Source of the DNA: Bremerella volcania
GTDB taxonomy: Bacteria; Planctomycetota; Planctomycetia; Pirellulales; Pirellulaceae
Direction of reading: 5' to 3'
NCBI RefSeq assembly: GCF_007748115.1
Contig: NZ_CP036289.1
Location: 5,642,001 to 5,706,000 of the forward strand
DNA: 64,000 bases
Shown: piece after piece, positions 25,916 to 34,758 of the stretch
Layout: the number at the start of each line of letters is the position of its first letter
Position numbering within the stretch: position 1 is the first letter of the stretch
Notes under the pieces: model-generated
What the model saw: the letters and a program-made list of their open reading frames with translations, nothing else
Told to the model about the DNA's origin: nothing
Databases searched by the model: none
Program-made: the position numbers and the translations under genes

Positions 25916-27352
25916 TCAGAGGTTTTCTGCTTCGACTATCAAGTAGAGTTCGTAAGCTGAGAGACCGTCACGGCCGACGTTTTCCATCCTCGGGGCAAAC
26001 GCTTGGTGCTTCTCTTGCAATCGCATCAATTCACGGCCCGCTAACTGACCATTCCCATCTCGGTCATATTCATTCAACAACGACTTTGTTTGATCGTACG
26101 ACTGAGGATTGAGAATCTTCTGTTCCCAAGTCTTGAGCACAAGCTGGATGTGATCAGCAGAAAGCGCGAACTCCAGACGCGACACCTTGCCATCGCGAGA
26201 GCGATCCAACAATGCATGCCACTGAACTAGCTGTTGCGAGAGCGGTGGTGTGCCCATCGTGGCAAAACGAGCATTGGCAGGGAAATCCTCGCGCGACCAC
26301 ACGCCGTCCCCATTGGCATCCAAACGATACCAGGCCTTGCGGATTGCCTTGTTGCCATTCCAGCGGACCGATGCGACTGCTAGATGAAACTCGGCAATAG
26401 AAATCTTTTGATTCATGTCCTGATCGATCGCGATCAGAGCCTCTTCGCTCAGCGCTGGTACGGCACCTTCGGTTTGCATAAAGCGAAACCACGCCTGCTG
26501 AGCTTCCGAGTCGGAAACCTCACCGTCCTGGTTGAGATCTGCCCAGGCTGAAATCTCTTCCGTGACGTCATCACTCTTGAAATTCGTCAGTTCGAGACGA
26601 TCCAACTCAGGATCTTCCTGCGGATCAAGATTGAAGACACTCCGGGCCAGTGAGCCGGGCCGTTTCATCGTCGAAGGTGGCTTAGGATTTTCGCCTGGCT
26701 TGGTGCGGACATTCACGCGAATCCCAATCGGGCTTCGTTCCATTCCCGGATCATCCATCGGGACGACTTCCATCGGCGGATTGTTCTGGCTGTTGGCAAG
26801 CTCGTCGACCGTAGGAAAGGGGGAGTGCTTTGGCTCTTCAGGTTGGTTGTCAGCCGCCGGTTTGACATCCGGCGTGGCAGGATGATCGATCGGCTTCACA
26901 CCGGGATTACCAACGGGATCATTCTGGGCGATCATCGGGTCGGCACCCGAGCCGAATAGTCCCGCTTGATAGGCGATCCCCAAACCCGCTGCGATCAAAA
27001 GACAAGCCGCGACTGCAATCCAAGCTGACGCATAAGGGGAATTCTTCTGGCGTCTTCGCTGGCGAACCGATCGGTCCGACGAGGTGGCCAGAGTGACTTC
27101 GGAATTAGCCGAGTCATGCGTCTCATCTTGCTGACGCTGCGCGATCTGCGCCATGATTCCCTGAGAGAAATCCCGCGGCAAAGTAACCTCAGGCAAAGTG
27201 CGAACCGCGTTAACGGTTTCAACCAACTGGTGATAGCGATGGCGCCACTCGGGGGAGTTTGCCAGCTGAGTCTCGATTTGCAGACGTTCTTCTTCTGAGA
27301 CTTCCCCATCCAGGAAAGCCGAAAGAAGTTCGTCATTGAGTTGCAAATCCAT
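25916..27352 (-). CDS. Membrane protein: anti-sigma-like N-terminus, TM helix, five EF-hand loops
   Basis: A 478-residue single-pass protein. Residues 1-60 (NDELLSAFLDGEVSEEERL and following helices) look like the N-terminus of membrane anti-sigma factors, though the His-x3-Cys-x2-Cys zinc residues are missing. One membrane helix spans about 108-130, and a long Pro-rich linker follows. The C-terminal half has EF-hand loops at 272-283 (DLNQDGEVSDSE), 310-321, 345-356 (DANGDGVWSRED), 383-394 and 430-441 (DRDGNGQLAGRE), probably periplasmic. The sigma factor gene follows on the same strand, about 250 bases on. A calcium-sensing anti-sigma role is inference; no classical ECF sigma gene is adjacent. 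Confidence 0.82.
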   Translation of the reverse strand: MDLQLNDELLSAFLDGEVSEEERLQIETQLANSPEWRHRYHQLVETVNAVRTLPEVTLPRDFSQGIMAQIAQRQQDETHDSANSEVTLATSSDRSVRQRRRQKNSPYASAWIAVAACLLIAAGLGIAYQAGLFGSGADPMIAQNDPVGNPGVKPIDHPATPDVKPAADNQPEEPKHSPFPTVDELANSQNNPPMEVVPMDDPGMERSPIGIRVNVRTKPGENPKPPSTMKRPGSLARSVFNLDPQEDPELDRLELTNFKSDDVTEEISAWADLNQDGEVSDSEAQQAWFRFMQTEGAVPALSEEALIAIDQDMNQKISIAEFHLAVASVRWNGNKAIRKAWYRLDANGDGVWSREDFPANARFATMGTPPLSQQLVQWHALLDRSRDGKVSRLEFALSADHIQLVLKTWEQKILNPQSYDQTKSLLNEYDRDGNGQLAGRELMRLQEKHQAFAPRMENVGRDGLSAYELYLIVEAENL

Positions 27353-27816
27353 GAGTCTAAGCTACCTAAACAGTTGGAGCTACCAATCTTGATTCCCTGC
27401 AACCTGTTTCTAATTAAAGAGTTAGGATGCCTGGTCGGGTATGACAACGATGTAAGAACCGTTGCCTGAAAAAGTAGATGGCCTTGTAGCCACGAAAGTT
27501 CCGCAAATCCAGGGCAAAACTTACGTCGTTTTGAGGAATCCACGTGACAGCACTGACATCGCGCGAACTGCGTTGTCTTCCCAGCTTGCCTCTAACGTAG
27601 AGTCTTCAGAATGTCATACAAGAACCAATACAAGAAACCGAAGCACTTTTTCGATCGTCTTACGTAATGGCTTAAGTTCGGGGAATTCCAGGCTACACCA
27701 ATTTAGGGGAATTTCCTGGCAATTGATTTGAACCGAATCGACAGACCAAAGATAATGAGGTCGTCTTGATGCCCCATCGGCTGCCTATCCCGCGACTCAT
27801 CCCAACCGGAAGCCCC
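27353..27816. other. Divergent region between the EF-hand and secretin-like genes
   Basis: No gene is evident in these 460 bases. Two near-copies of one motif, GGGGAATTCC (27680-27689) and GGGGAATTTCC (27706-27716), lie about 100-135 bases before the secretin-like gene and 26 bases apart, which could be paired binding sites. No strong promoter was found by eye. Confidence 0.45.
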
Positions 27817-30800
27817 ATGACTTTTCGGCCCTCCCCTGCATTTCGATGCATGGGATTATGCTTCGTTTTCGCCGTGTTCACCTGCTTACCTGAATTTGCC
27901 AGCGGCCAGGAAGACGCGACTCCCCAAATTCAATCTGGCCCGGTTGAGGTCCGTTCGGGTGGCCCCGCGCGCGTACGCGGACCGCGACCGTCCCCTGGCG
28001 GAGAACAACCCAGTCCCAAAGGAGCAAAGCCGGAAGAACCCCAAAAAGGAGAGGCAAAGCCTGAAGAAAAGAAAGATGGCGGCAAGCCTGGCGAAGCCCC
28101 AATGGGAGACAATAAAGGTCCGATCCAACGAAAGGATGAACCTGACCAGCCATCAGACCCGGAAGAACTAAAGGTCCGTCCTGACGAGCGTGGGATGGTC
28201 CGATTTAACTTTCGAGGCCAGGCTTGGCCCGATGTCTTGGACTGGCTGGCAGATATCTCGAATACCAGCCTGGACTGGCAAGAGCTCCCAGGCGACTATC
28301 TGAACCTGACGACCCAGCGTGCTTACTCGGTCGACGAAGTCCGCGATCTTCTTAACGAACGACTGATGACTCGCGGATATACCATCCTGCAGCAGCAGGA
28401 AGGGTTGGTTGTCGCCAAACTGGAAGGGCTGAATCCGTCCCGGGTTCCTCGCGTTCATTCGGAAGATCTGCGTTATCGCGACGCACACGAGTTCGTCAAG
28501 GTTTCTTTCCCGCTCAGTTGGCTGATGGCCGAAGATGCCGTGGAAGAACTCAAACCGATGCTGAGCAAACACGGTTCGATGTCAGCCCTGGCTACCTCGA
28601 ACCGGTTGGAAGTCTTGGATGTCGTCTCCAACCTGCGCGAGATTCAGCACGTGCTGCAGGAAGAACAGTCCTCTGAGGTACGCTCTTCCAAGGTCCACGA
28701 GTTCTTTCTTCGCTACACACGAGCCGAGGATGTGATGGCTCAACTGCAATCGCTGCTGGGTATCAGCAAATCAAGCGGCGGCGGCATGTCGATGATGAAT
28801 CCTCAGATGATGCAGCAGATGCAACAAATGCAGCAACAGATGATGCAGCAAATGCAGCAGCGTCAACAACAAGGGGGAAACAGCAGTGCTCGCCGTCGTT
28901 CCAACACTCCGGATGACATCCACCTGGTGATTAATACGCGACAAAACAGCATCATCGCGAATGCCCCACCAGACAAGATCGTGGTCATTGCCGAAGCGGT
29001 CAAGATGTTCGATGTCCCACCGCAGCCAGGTGCCACGATCGGCGCCAACTTCCAGCGCGTTAAAGTGTTTCGGCTGGCCCAGTTGGACCCGAAAGCACTT
29101 CAATCGATGCTATTGCAAGCCGGCAATCTTGATCCCACCACGCAGTTGGTCGCCGACGATAAGAACAAAGCCTTGATTGCCTACGCCACGCCAGCCGATC
29201 AGATCACGATTGAAGCGTTGATTAGTAAGTTGGACGGCACAGGTCGTCAGTTTAAAGTAATCCGTCTGCGCCGACTTCAAGCCGACTACGTTGCCGGCTC
29301 GATCCAGTTCATGATGGGAAGCGAGGAAGAAGACGACGATAGTAATTCCCGCCGCGGTTACTATTCGTTCTACAGCTACGGCCGCCAGCAAGAAGACACC
29401 AAGAGCAAGGATAAATTCCGTGTCGATGCCGACGTGGTCAACAATCGTCTGTTGCTCTGGGCGAATGACGTCGAGCTTGAGGCGGTCGAAAACCTACTGG
29501 TTCAATTGGGGGAGATTCCAAGTGGAGGTGACTCGCAACGAGGTCGCCTGCGCACGCTTGACCTTGGTTCCAATGAATCGGCTCAGGAATTGGTCAAGAA
29601 GCTGAAAGAGGTCTGGCCGCAAGTTTCTCCATCGCCTCTGAAAATCGAAGTGGCAGAACCGAAGAAGAAGCCTGAACCGGAACCAGCAAAGCCGGAAGAA
29701 TCCAAGGAAAAGAAACCAGAAGCGGATAGCTCGGTAATGCACCAACACGGCATTACGGTCCCCGTCCATCTGGCCGTCGCCACCCAAAACGAAGATACCA
29801 ATTCCAAAGAAACAACTGGGGAAACGGTCGTTGCCGACGACAACCAACTGGAAGGGCTCTCCCAAGAGGAGCTTATGCAGAAGTACTTCCCAAAGGCTTC
29901 CCCTGGCAGCGATGGGCAGAAACCTGCGGTGGACCAGCCTGTTGTGATTCAGGTCGACGAGAACGGTCGGATGACGCTGGCTTCTGAGAATCCGGCCGTG
30001 CTCGACCTTCTAGAAGATATACTCCTGGAAATGACCCCTCCTCCCAAGGACTACGAAGTCTTCCAGCTCAAACATGCTCCAGCCCTGTACATTTCATGGA
30101 ACCTGGAAGACTTCTTCGAGGAGGAAGAAGAGGAAGATACCAGCAACCGCTCGCCGTGGTTCTGGGATTTTAATCAACAGGACCAGAAGGAAGACCCTCG
30201 TCGGTTGTCGCAGCGAGCACCGATCAAATTCCTGGCGGACATCGATACCAACACGATCCTCGTTCAAAACGCGAGCGCCGAACAATTAGTCACCATTCGT
30301 GAATTGATCGAACTATACGACAAGCCGGAACCAGTTGTCGAAGAGAGCAAACGACTCAACGCCACCTATGCCGTGCGATACTCGCGGGCATCGGCGATCG
30401 CCGAATCGGTCAAAGAAGTCTTTCGCGATCTGCTTTCATCAAACGACAAATCACTGCAAGCTCCCCAGCAACAACAAGGGGGCAATCGTGAACGAAACGA
30501 CGAACGATCGGCCAGTGACTTTGTTTCCCGTAGCGGGTCGGCATTTCGCGGGAAGTTGTCGATCGGTGTCGACGATATTTCTAACACGCTGCTGATCTCC
30601 GCTGAAGGGGAGAGCTTGATGACGCTGGTGATGGATATGGTCAAACGAATTGACGAGTCGGCGAAACAGGTTTCCACCGTTCGCGTCGTCAACTTGAAAA
30701 CAGGCGTCGGCGGGGACAAATTCCGAGAGCTACTTAACCGTCTGTTGGAAAAAGTGGATCCGCAACAACTCCAACAGCAGCAGCAAAACCAGAACGGACA

Positions 30801-30897
30801 GCAGGGTGGCCCTCAGCCCAATGACAACGGACAGCGAGGCCCGAGAAACTGGCAGCAGAATCGCGGCCAGCCTCAAGTCCTAGAGGTAGAGAACTAG
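27817..30897 (+). CDS. Secretin-like protein with repeated N-domains and no clear pore domain
   Basis: A 1026-residue exported protein. A signal peptide ends near CLPEFASG, followed by a Pro/Lys/Glu-rich stretch. An N0-like domain begins about residue 130 (VRFNFRGQAWPDVLDWLADIS), and several NolW/N1-type repeats follow; ILVQNASAEQLVTIRELIELYDKPE is the last clear one but one. It resembles GspD/PilQ N-domain arrays, yet no secretin beta-barrel domain is obvious. Low-complexity Gln-rich tracts occur near residue 340 and at the C-terminus. The gene could encode a periplasmic scaffold or a partner of a separate secretin. It ends overlapping the thioesterase gene by four bases. Confidence 0.75.
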   Translation: MTFRPSPAFRCMGLCFVFAVFTCLPEFASGQEDATPQIQSGPVEVRSGGPARVRGPRPSPGGEQPSPKGAKPEEPQKGEAKPEEKKDGGKPGEAPMGDNKGPIQRKDEPDQPSDPEELKVRPDERGMVRFNFRGQAWPDVLDWLADISNTSLDWQELPGDYLNLTTQRAYSVDEVRDLLNERLMTRGYTILQQQEGLVVAKLEGLNPSRVPRVHSEDLRYRDAHEFVKVSFPLSWLMAEDAVEELKPMLSKHGSMSALATSNRLEVLDVVSNLREIQHVLQEEQSSEVRSSKVHEFFLRYTRAEDVMAQLQSLLGISKSSGGGMSMMNPQMMQQMQQMQQQMMQQMQQRQQQGGNSSARRRSNTPDDIHLVINTRQNSIIANAPPDKIVVIAEAVKMFDVPPQPGATIGANFQRVKVFRLAQLDPKALQSMLLQAGNLDPTTQLVADDKNKALIAYATPADQITIEALISKLDGTGRQFKVIRLRRLQADYVAGSIQFMMGSEEEDDDSNSRRGYYSFYSYGRQQEDTKSKDKFRVDADVVNNRLLLWANDVELEAVENLLVQLGEIPSGGDSQRGRLRTLDLGSNESAQELVKKLKEVWPQVSPSPLKIEVAEPKKKPEPEPAKPEESKEKKPEADSSVMHQHGITVPVHLAVATQNEDTNSKETTGETVVADDNQLEGLSQEELMQKYFPKASPGSDGQKPAVDQPVVIQVDENGRMTLASENPAVLDLLEDILLEMTPPPKDYEVFQLKHAPALYISWNLEDFFEEEEEEDTSNRSPWFWDFNQQDQKEDPRRLSQRAPIKFLADIDTNTILVQNASAEQLVTIRELIELYDKPEPVVEESKRLNATYAVRYSRASAIAESVKEVFRDLLSSNDKSLQAPQQQQGGNRERNDERSASDFVSRSGSAFRGKLSIGVDDISNTLLISAEGESLMTLVMDMVKRIDESAKQVSTVRVVNLKTGVGGDKFRELLNRLLEKVDPQQLQQQQQNQNGQQGGPQPNDNGQRGPRNWQQNRGQPQVLEVEN

Positions 30898-31346
30898 AGT
30901 TCGCGGCCTTCCGTTTGAGCGATCAGCTTTCGTACCTGCTCAGGTATGACGATCGGCCGCTGATTCGCGTAGTCGAAATAGACGACGCCGGATTCACCGT
31001 CGGCAACAATCTGTCCTTGTACAGTGCTGTAGACGACATGTTCGACCTTCATGCTTGTCCCGCCTAGCTTTACCATCCGAGCACCAATGAGCACGCTATC
31101 CGGATAACGCAGCTGTTTTCGGTAATTACAGTGCACCGAAGCCAGGATCGGTCCACAGCCTGTCGCTTCCATGACGGGATTCAGGCCCGATACTTCCAGG
31201 TAGCGAACGCGGGACGTCTCGAACCAGCGCAAGTAAACGATGTTGTTCACATGCTGAAACGAGTCCATGTCTCCCCACTGAACAGGAACCTGGGCGACGG
31301 CGGGAAAATCTGCCAGCTCAAGCGGGAGTTCACTTCGGTCGATCAT
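30894..31346 (-). CDS. Acyl-CoA thioesterase, 4-hydroxybenzoyl-CoA/YbgC family
   Basis: A 150-residue hotdog-fold protein. The active-site stretch VQWGDMDSFQHVNNIVYLRWFE has the catalytic Asp and the His of the 4HBT family, followed by the usual RKQLRYPDSVLIG strand. Such enzymes hydrolyse acyl-CoA or are part of lipid and phospholipid turnover; the acyl substrate is not predictable. Length is typical. It converges with the secretin-like gene (four-base overlap). It starts about 45 bases after the topoisomerase VI A stop on the same strand, so the two may share a transcript without an obvious functional link. Confidence 0.87.
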   Translation of the reverse strand: MIDRSELPLELADFPAVAQVPVQWGDMDSFQHVNNIVYLRWFETSRVRYLEVSGLNPVMEATGCGPILASVHCNYRKQLRYPDSVLIGARMVKLGGTSMKVEHVVYSTVQGQIVADGESGVVYFDYANQRPIVIPEQVRKLIAQTEGREL

Positions 31347-31391
31347 GCCTTCTCCGTTGGTCTCAGCTTCTCTGTTGCTTCCAGCGAGTGC

Positions 31392-32552
31392 CTAGTCCAA
31401 CCACGAGCGTTCCGCTAAACGTGCGGGGACATATTCTTCAGTCACGTAACTTACCCCCTGGCTGATCAACGCTTCGACTTCCAGCTTGAAGCCATTCTCG
31501 AGCATCTTCTGGATTTCTTTTTGCCACATTTTCTTATGTTCGAACCAGGGGTAGCTGGCAATCTGTTTGGCCCGTTTGCGATCGGAATCATTCAGAGCGA
31601 TCTGAACGCTCGGGGAAAGGTTGCAGCGTTCGTAGTCTATCGAACGAAGCCCTATAAACTTGGCGTCCGGCACCGCCATACGCTTTGACTCATACGCCAA
31701 ATTGATTGAGCCTTGTTTGATTACGCTGTAGATGTAATACCCCCAAGGGTCGTTATCGAGCACGCAGTAAATTGGCAAATTGAGCTCCGTATTCAACCGC
31801 GAGAGCAGTCGCCTGACGCCGCGCGATGGCTGACCACCACCGTGTGTCAAAATGCAGTTATGCTTCTTCCAAAACTTGTCTTCGTTGAACCGCTGCCAGA
31901 CCGTACCTTTTTCGACATGCAGGACGAACTTGGCATCGCACTTGATGAACTCAATCGTCTCCGGCTCGACAATCGACGGTATCCCATATCCGCCACTTCC
32001 CATGCGCGAGCAGTCGATTTCGTCCCCTTTGTCACGCAGGACAATATTACCGACCATGTCCCCTTTCTTCTGAGCGTACAAGTGCAGCTCTTCACGGAGA
32101 ACGTTCAGCAGCACTTCCACGTCTTCGATGATCGGATCGCTCTCGGCCTGATCGGCAAAGGTTTCTTCCTTGGTACCTGCGATGGTGTGCTTGAGCAGAT
32201 AGTAGAGACCTCGAATACTGGTCGACTTGCCCTCGTCAATCAGTTTTTTGCAACCACTGCCGACGAGCATCGTCTGCATATAGCTTTTGGCCTGATTCAA
32301 ATTGAACAGCTGCCGCCCGGTCGTATTCTTGCCCATCTCGATAATGCGCTGTGACTTGTTATAACGCACGTTCGAGAGACTTCGCGTCGGGATGTCCATC
32401 TTCGGATCGCGAACTCGTCCGGCGGCAGAGACCACACTGTCGGCCAGACCAACCAACTGCTTCAGGGTGTGGACATCCTTTTTCGATAGATCAACCTTCG
32501 CCTTGCTATCCGTCTTAGGTGCTGCCTTTTTGGGGGCTTTCTTCTTGGCCAT
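31392..32552 (-). CDS. top6A: DNA topoisomerase VI subunit A
   Basis: A 386-residue Spo11-type subunit that makes the DNA double-strand cut through a tyrosine. The Tyr117/Tyr118 pair sits in TSIRGLYYLLKH, the usual context of the catalytic Tyr. The Toprim metal residues are Glu214 (VLHVEKGT) and Asp266/Asp268 (YCVLDNDPWGYYIY). The N-terminus is Lys/Ala-rich and probably disordered. Length is normal. In archaea the B subunit gene is usually adjacent. Here neither neighbour encodes it: one side is a thioesterase and the other an ABC permease. Without the ATPase subunit it would not act as a gyrase-like enzyme unless B is elsewhere. Confidence 0.92.
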   Translation of the reverse strand: MAKKKAPKKAAPKTDSKAKVDLSKKDVHTLKQLVGLADSVVSAAGRVRDPKMDIPTRSLSNVRYNKSQRIIEMGKNTTGRQLFNLNQAKSYMQTMLVGSGCKKLIDEGKSTSIRGLYYLLKHTIAGTKEETFADQAESDPIIEDVEVLLNVLREELHLYAQKKGDMVGNIVLRDKGDEIDCSRMGSGGYGIPSIVEPETIEFIKCDAKFVLHVEKGTVWQRFNEDKFWKKHNCILTHGGGQPSRGVRRLLSRLNTELNLPIYCVLDNDPWGYYIYSVIKQGSINLAYESKRMAVPDAKFIGLRSIDYERCNLSPSVQIALNDSDRKRAKQIASYPWFEHKKMWQKEIQKMLENGFKLEVEALISQGVSYVTEEYVPARLAERSWLD

Positions 32553-32666
32553 CCGCTGCCGCCTGATCGTATAAAGTTACAGAGCTTAGAGAAAATATCC
32601 TTATCGCGAAGAATGTAACAGGATAACGCACTTTAGCCGATCCGAGAATGGGCTTCCCCGCTCAGA

Positions 32667-33995
32667 TCAATTGGCTGCCCGCAGTGCTTCGATCGGATCG
32701 AGATCGGCCGCACGGCTGGCTGGATATAGCCCGAAGATAACGCCCACAAGAACCGAGATCCCGAAAGCCAGCGGAATCGAAATCGGCACGATCTGAGGGC
32801 TTACATCCCGAATCGAGTCCGGCAACTGGGCCACCAATGCCGGGTCGTACGTATTGGCCAAAAATCGAGCCAGGTCGACGGCTGGGATACAAAGAAGCCC
32901 GCCCAGGACGCCGGTAAGACCGCCCACGACGGAAAGAACAATCGTCTCGACCAGGAACTGACGGATAATATCTCCCCGCTTCGCCCCCAGAGCCCGGCGA
33001 ATGCCAATCTCGCGAGTACGTTCGGTCACGGTGGCCAGCATGATGTTCATAATGCCGATACCACCCACTAGCAGCGAGATCGCGGCGATCAGGCCCATAA
33101 AGACCATAAACATGAACTTCGTCTGCCGGGCCTGTTCCAAAAGTTCGAGGGGAACCACCACCGAGATGTCACGTAGCGTATTATGATTCTCCAAGCTCTC
33201 GCGAACCAGGTCGGCCGTGTTCATGACCTGTTCGGACTCGGCAATCTTCAACGTGACTTGATTCAACTCGACGATCTCGCTGGAGAATGTCCCCCCTTCG
33301 ATCATCACGACATGGTCGCCGATGCGTTGCCAGAGAGTACTGATCGGAATGTAAACATCCTTATCGTATTGTTGCCCTGACAAACTCCCACCTACGGCGG
33401 CCGTCGCGGCCTTGGGTTTCAAAACACCAACCACCGTGTAGATGTCGTCGTCGACGTGAATCGTCTTGCCCACTGGCTTCTCAAATCCGAAAAGCGAGTC
33501 GGCAACTTCTGCGGCCAACACGCAAACGTTCGATTTATCCTGGACTTCCACGTCGGTAAGGAAATGGCCACGGCGTGGTTGAACTTCCAGATGATTCAAG
33601 CGTGCATAGGCAGGCGTACAGCCAACCAACCGGCCATTGACCGAATTGGGGCCATGGCGGAACTGACGTCGGATTTCACGAATGGGTGTCGCTGTCTCGA
33701 CCGAATGCAGTGTTTCCTCCAACAGCTTCCAGTCGTCTCGTTTCAGACCGTAAGTCAAAGGACCACGTTGTTCCGCGATGGCTTCGGAAGGAGGCTTAAC
33801 CGTGCGAACGATGATGTTTTCTGCACCCAGCTTTTCGATTTGCTGCTGGGCCTTCGCGCTGATCCCTTCGCTGATGGCAAGCAGCCAGATCACACTCGCT
33901 ACGCCGATGAAAATACCAAGAATCGTCAGCAGCGACCGCATCGGATGCAGCAACAAGCTTTTGATTCCAAGTTTCCAAATTCGTAGCCCAAGCAT
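32667..33995 (-). CDS. MacB/FtsX-type ABC transporter permease
   Basis: A 442-residue permease of the MacB/LolC type. The N-terminal helix is followed by a MacB periplasmic core domain (about residues 20-290), and three C-terminal membrane helices form the FtsX domain, starting at IGIMNIMLATVTERTREIGIRRALGAKR, the coupling-helix region. Mechanotransmission across the inner membrane is the known role. It lies 19 bases after the ATPase gene, which overlaps the adaptor gene, so the three form one operon of a tripartite MacAB-TolC type exporter. Confidence 0.92.
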   Translation of the reverse strand: MLGLRIWKLGIKSLLLHPMRSLLTILGIFIGVASVIWLLAISEGISAKAQQQIEKLGAENIIVRTVKPPSEAIAEQRGPLTYGLKRDDWKLLEETLHSVETATPIREIRRQFRHGPNSVNGRLVGCTPAYARLNHLEVQPRRGHFLTDVEVQDKSNVCVLAAEVADSLFGFEKPVGKTIHVDDDIYTVVGVLKPKAATAAVGGSLSGQQYDKDVYIPISTLWQRIGDHVVMIEGGTFSSEIVELNQVTLKIAESEQVMNTADLVRESLENHNTLRDISVVVPLELLEQARQTKFMFMVFMGLIAAISLLVGGIGIMNIMLATVTERTREIGIRRALGAKRGDIIRQFLVETIVLSVVGGLTGVLGGLLCIPAVDLARFLANTYDPALVAQLPDSIRDVSPQIVPISIPLAFGISVLVGVIFGLYPASRAADLDPIEALRAAN

Positions 33996-34014
33996 GGGAC
34001 CAGGTTCCTGTGCG

Positions 34015-34758
34015 TTACGCTAAATTGAGTGCCGAAGTATCCATCGTGCCGTGGGCATTCGCCGAACGACGATCCTCGACGGCGTGATCTTCCTGAATCA
34101 GCCCGTCCATCAAGCGAATCGAACGCTTGGCATGGTGCGACACGTCATCTTCGTGGGTTACCAGAATAATCGTGCGTCCCTGATCATTGAGAGTCTCGAA
34201 CAACTGCAAGATTTCTTCGGTCGTCTTGGAATCGAGATTACCCGTCGGTTCGTCAGCCAGGATGTAGTCGGGATTATTAATCAGACTTCGCGCAACGGCA
34301 ACACGCTGTTGCTGACCACCGGACAATTGAGTCGGGCGGTGCCCCAAGCGATCGCCCAGCCCCACCATCCGTGCCAATTCCCGAGCACGTTTGTGATCGG
34401 ACGATGAAACGCTGCCTCGATAAAACAGGGGAACTTCGATATTCTCAAGCACCGTCAACTGCTGGATGAGATTGTACGACTGAAATACAAAACCAATCCG
34501 CGAAGCGCGAAGCTGTGAGAGCTGATCATCGGAAAGCTTGCTCGTATCGCTGCCACCCAACACAACCTGCCCTGAAGTGGGTCGATCGAGGCACCCCAAC
34601 ATATTCAGCAGCGTGCTTTTGCCACTACCGGATGTTCCCATGATGGATACGTAGTCACCCTCAGGAACATCGAAGTTGATTCCTCGCAGTGCGTGAACCG
34701 TTTCGCCTTTGAGGTGGTAGATCTTCTTGAGGTTAACTACGCGCGTGGCGTAATTCAC
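34015..34758 (-). CDS. ABC transporter ATPase, LolD/MacB type
   Basis: A 247-residue ATPase of the MacB/LolD subfamily. The Walker A motif is GTSGSGKST, the signature LSGGQQQRVAVARSL, and Walker B is YILADEPTG followed by the NLDSKT D-loop and the His of LVTHEDD. It drives the permease encoded 19 bases later. Translation starts at a GTG that overlaps the adaptor stop (GTGA), which suggests coupling. The C-terminal extension of about 25 residues after the ATPase fold is not conserved. Confidence 0.94.
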   Translation of the reverse strand: MNYATRVVNLKKIYHLKGETVHALRGINFDVPEGDYVSIMGTSGSGKSTLLNMLGCLDRPTSGQVVLGGSDTSKLSDDQLSQLRASRIGFVFQSYNLIQQLTVLENIEVPLFYRGSVSSSDHKRARELARMVGLGDRLGHRPTQLSGGQQQRVAVARSLINNPDYILADEPTGNLDSKTTEEILQLFETLNDQGRTIILVTHEDDVSHHAKRSIRLMDGLIQEDHAVEDRRSANAHGTMDTSALNLA

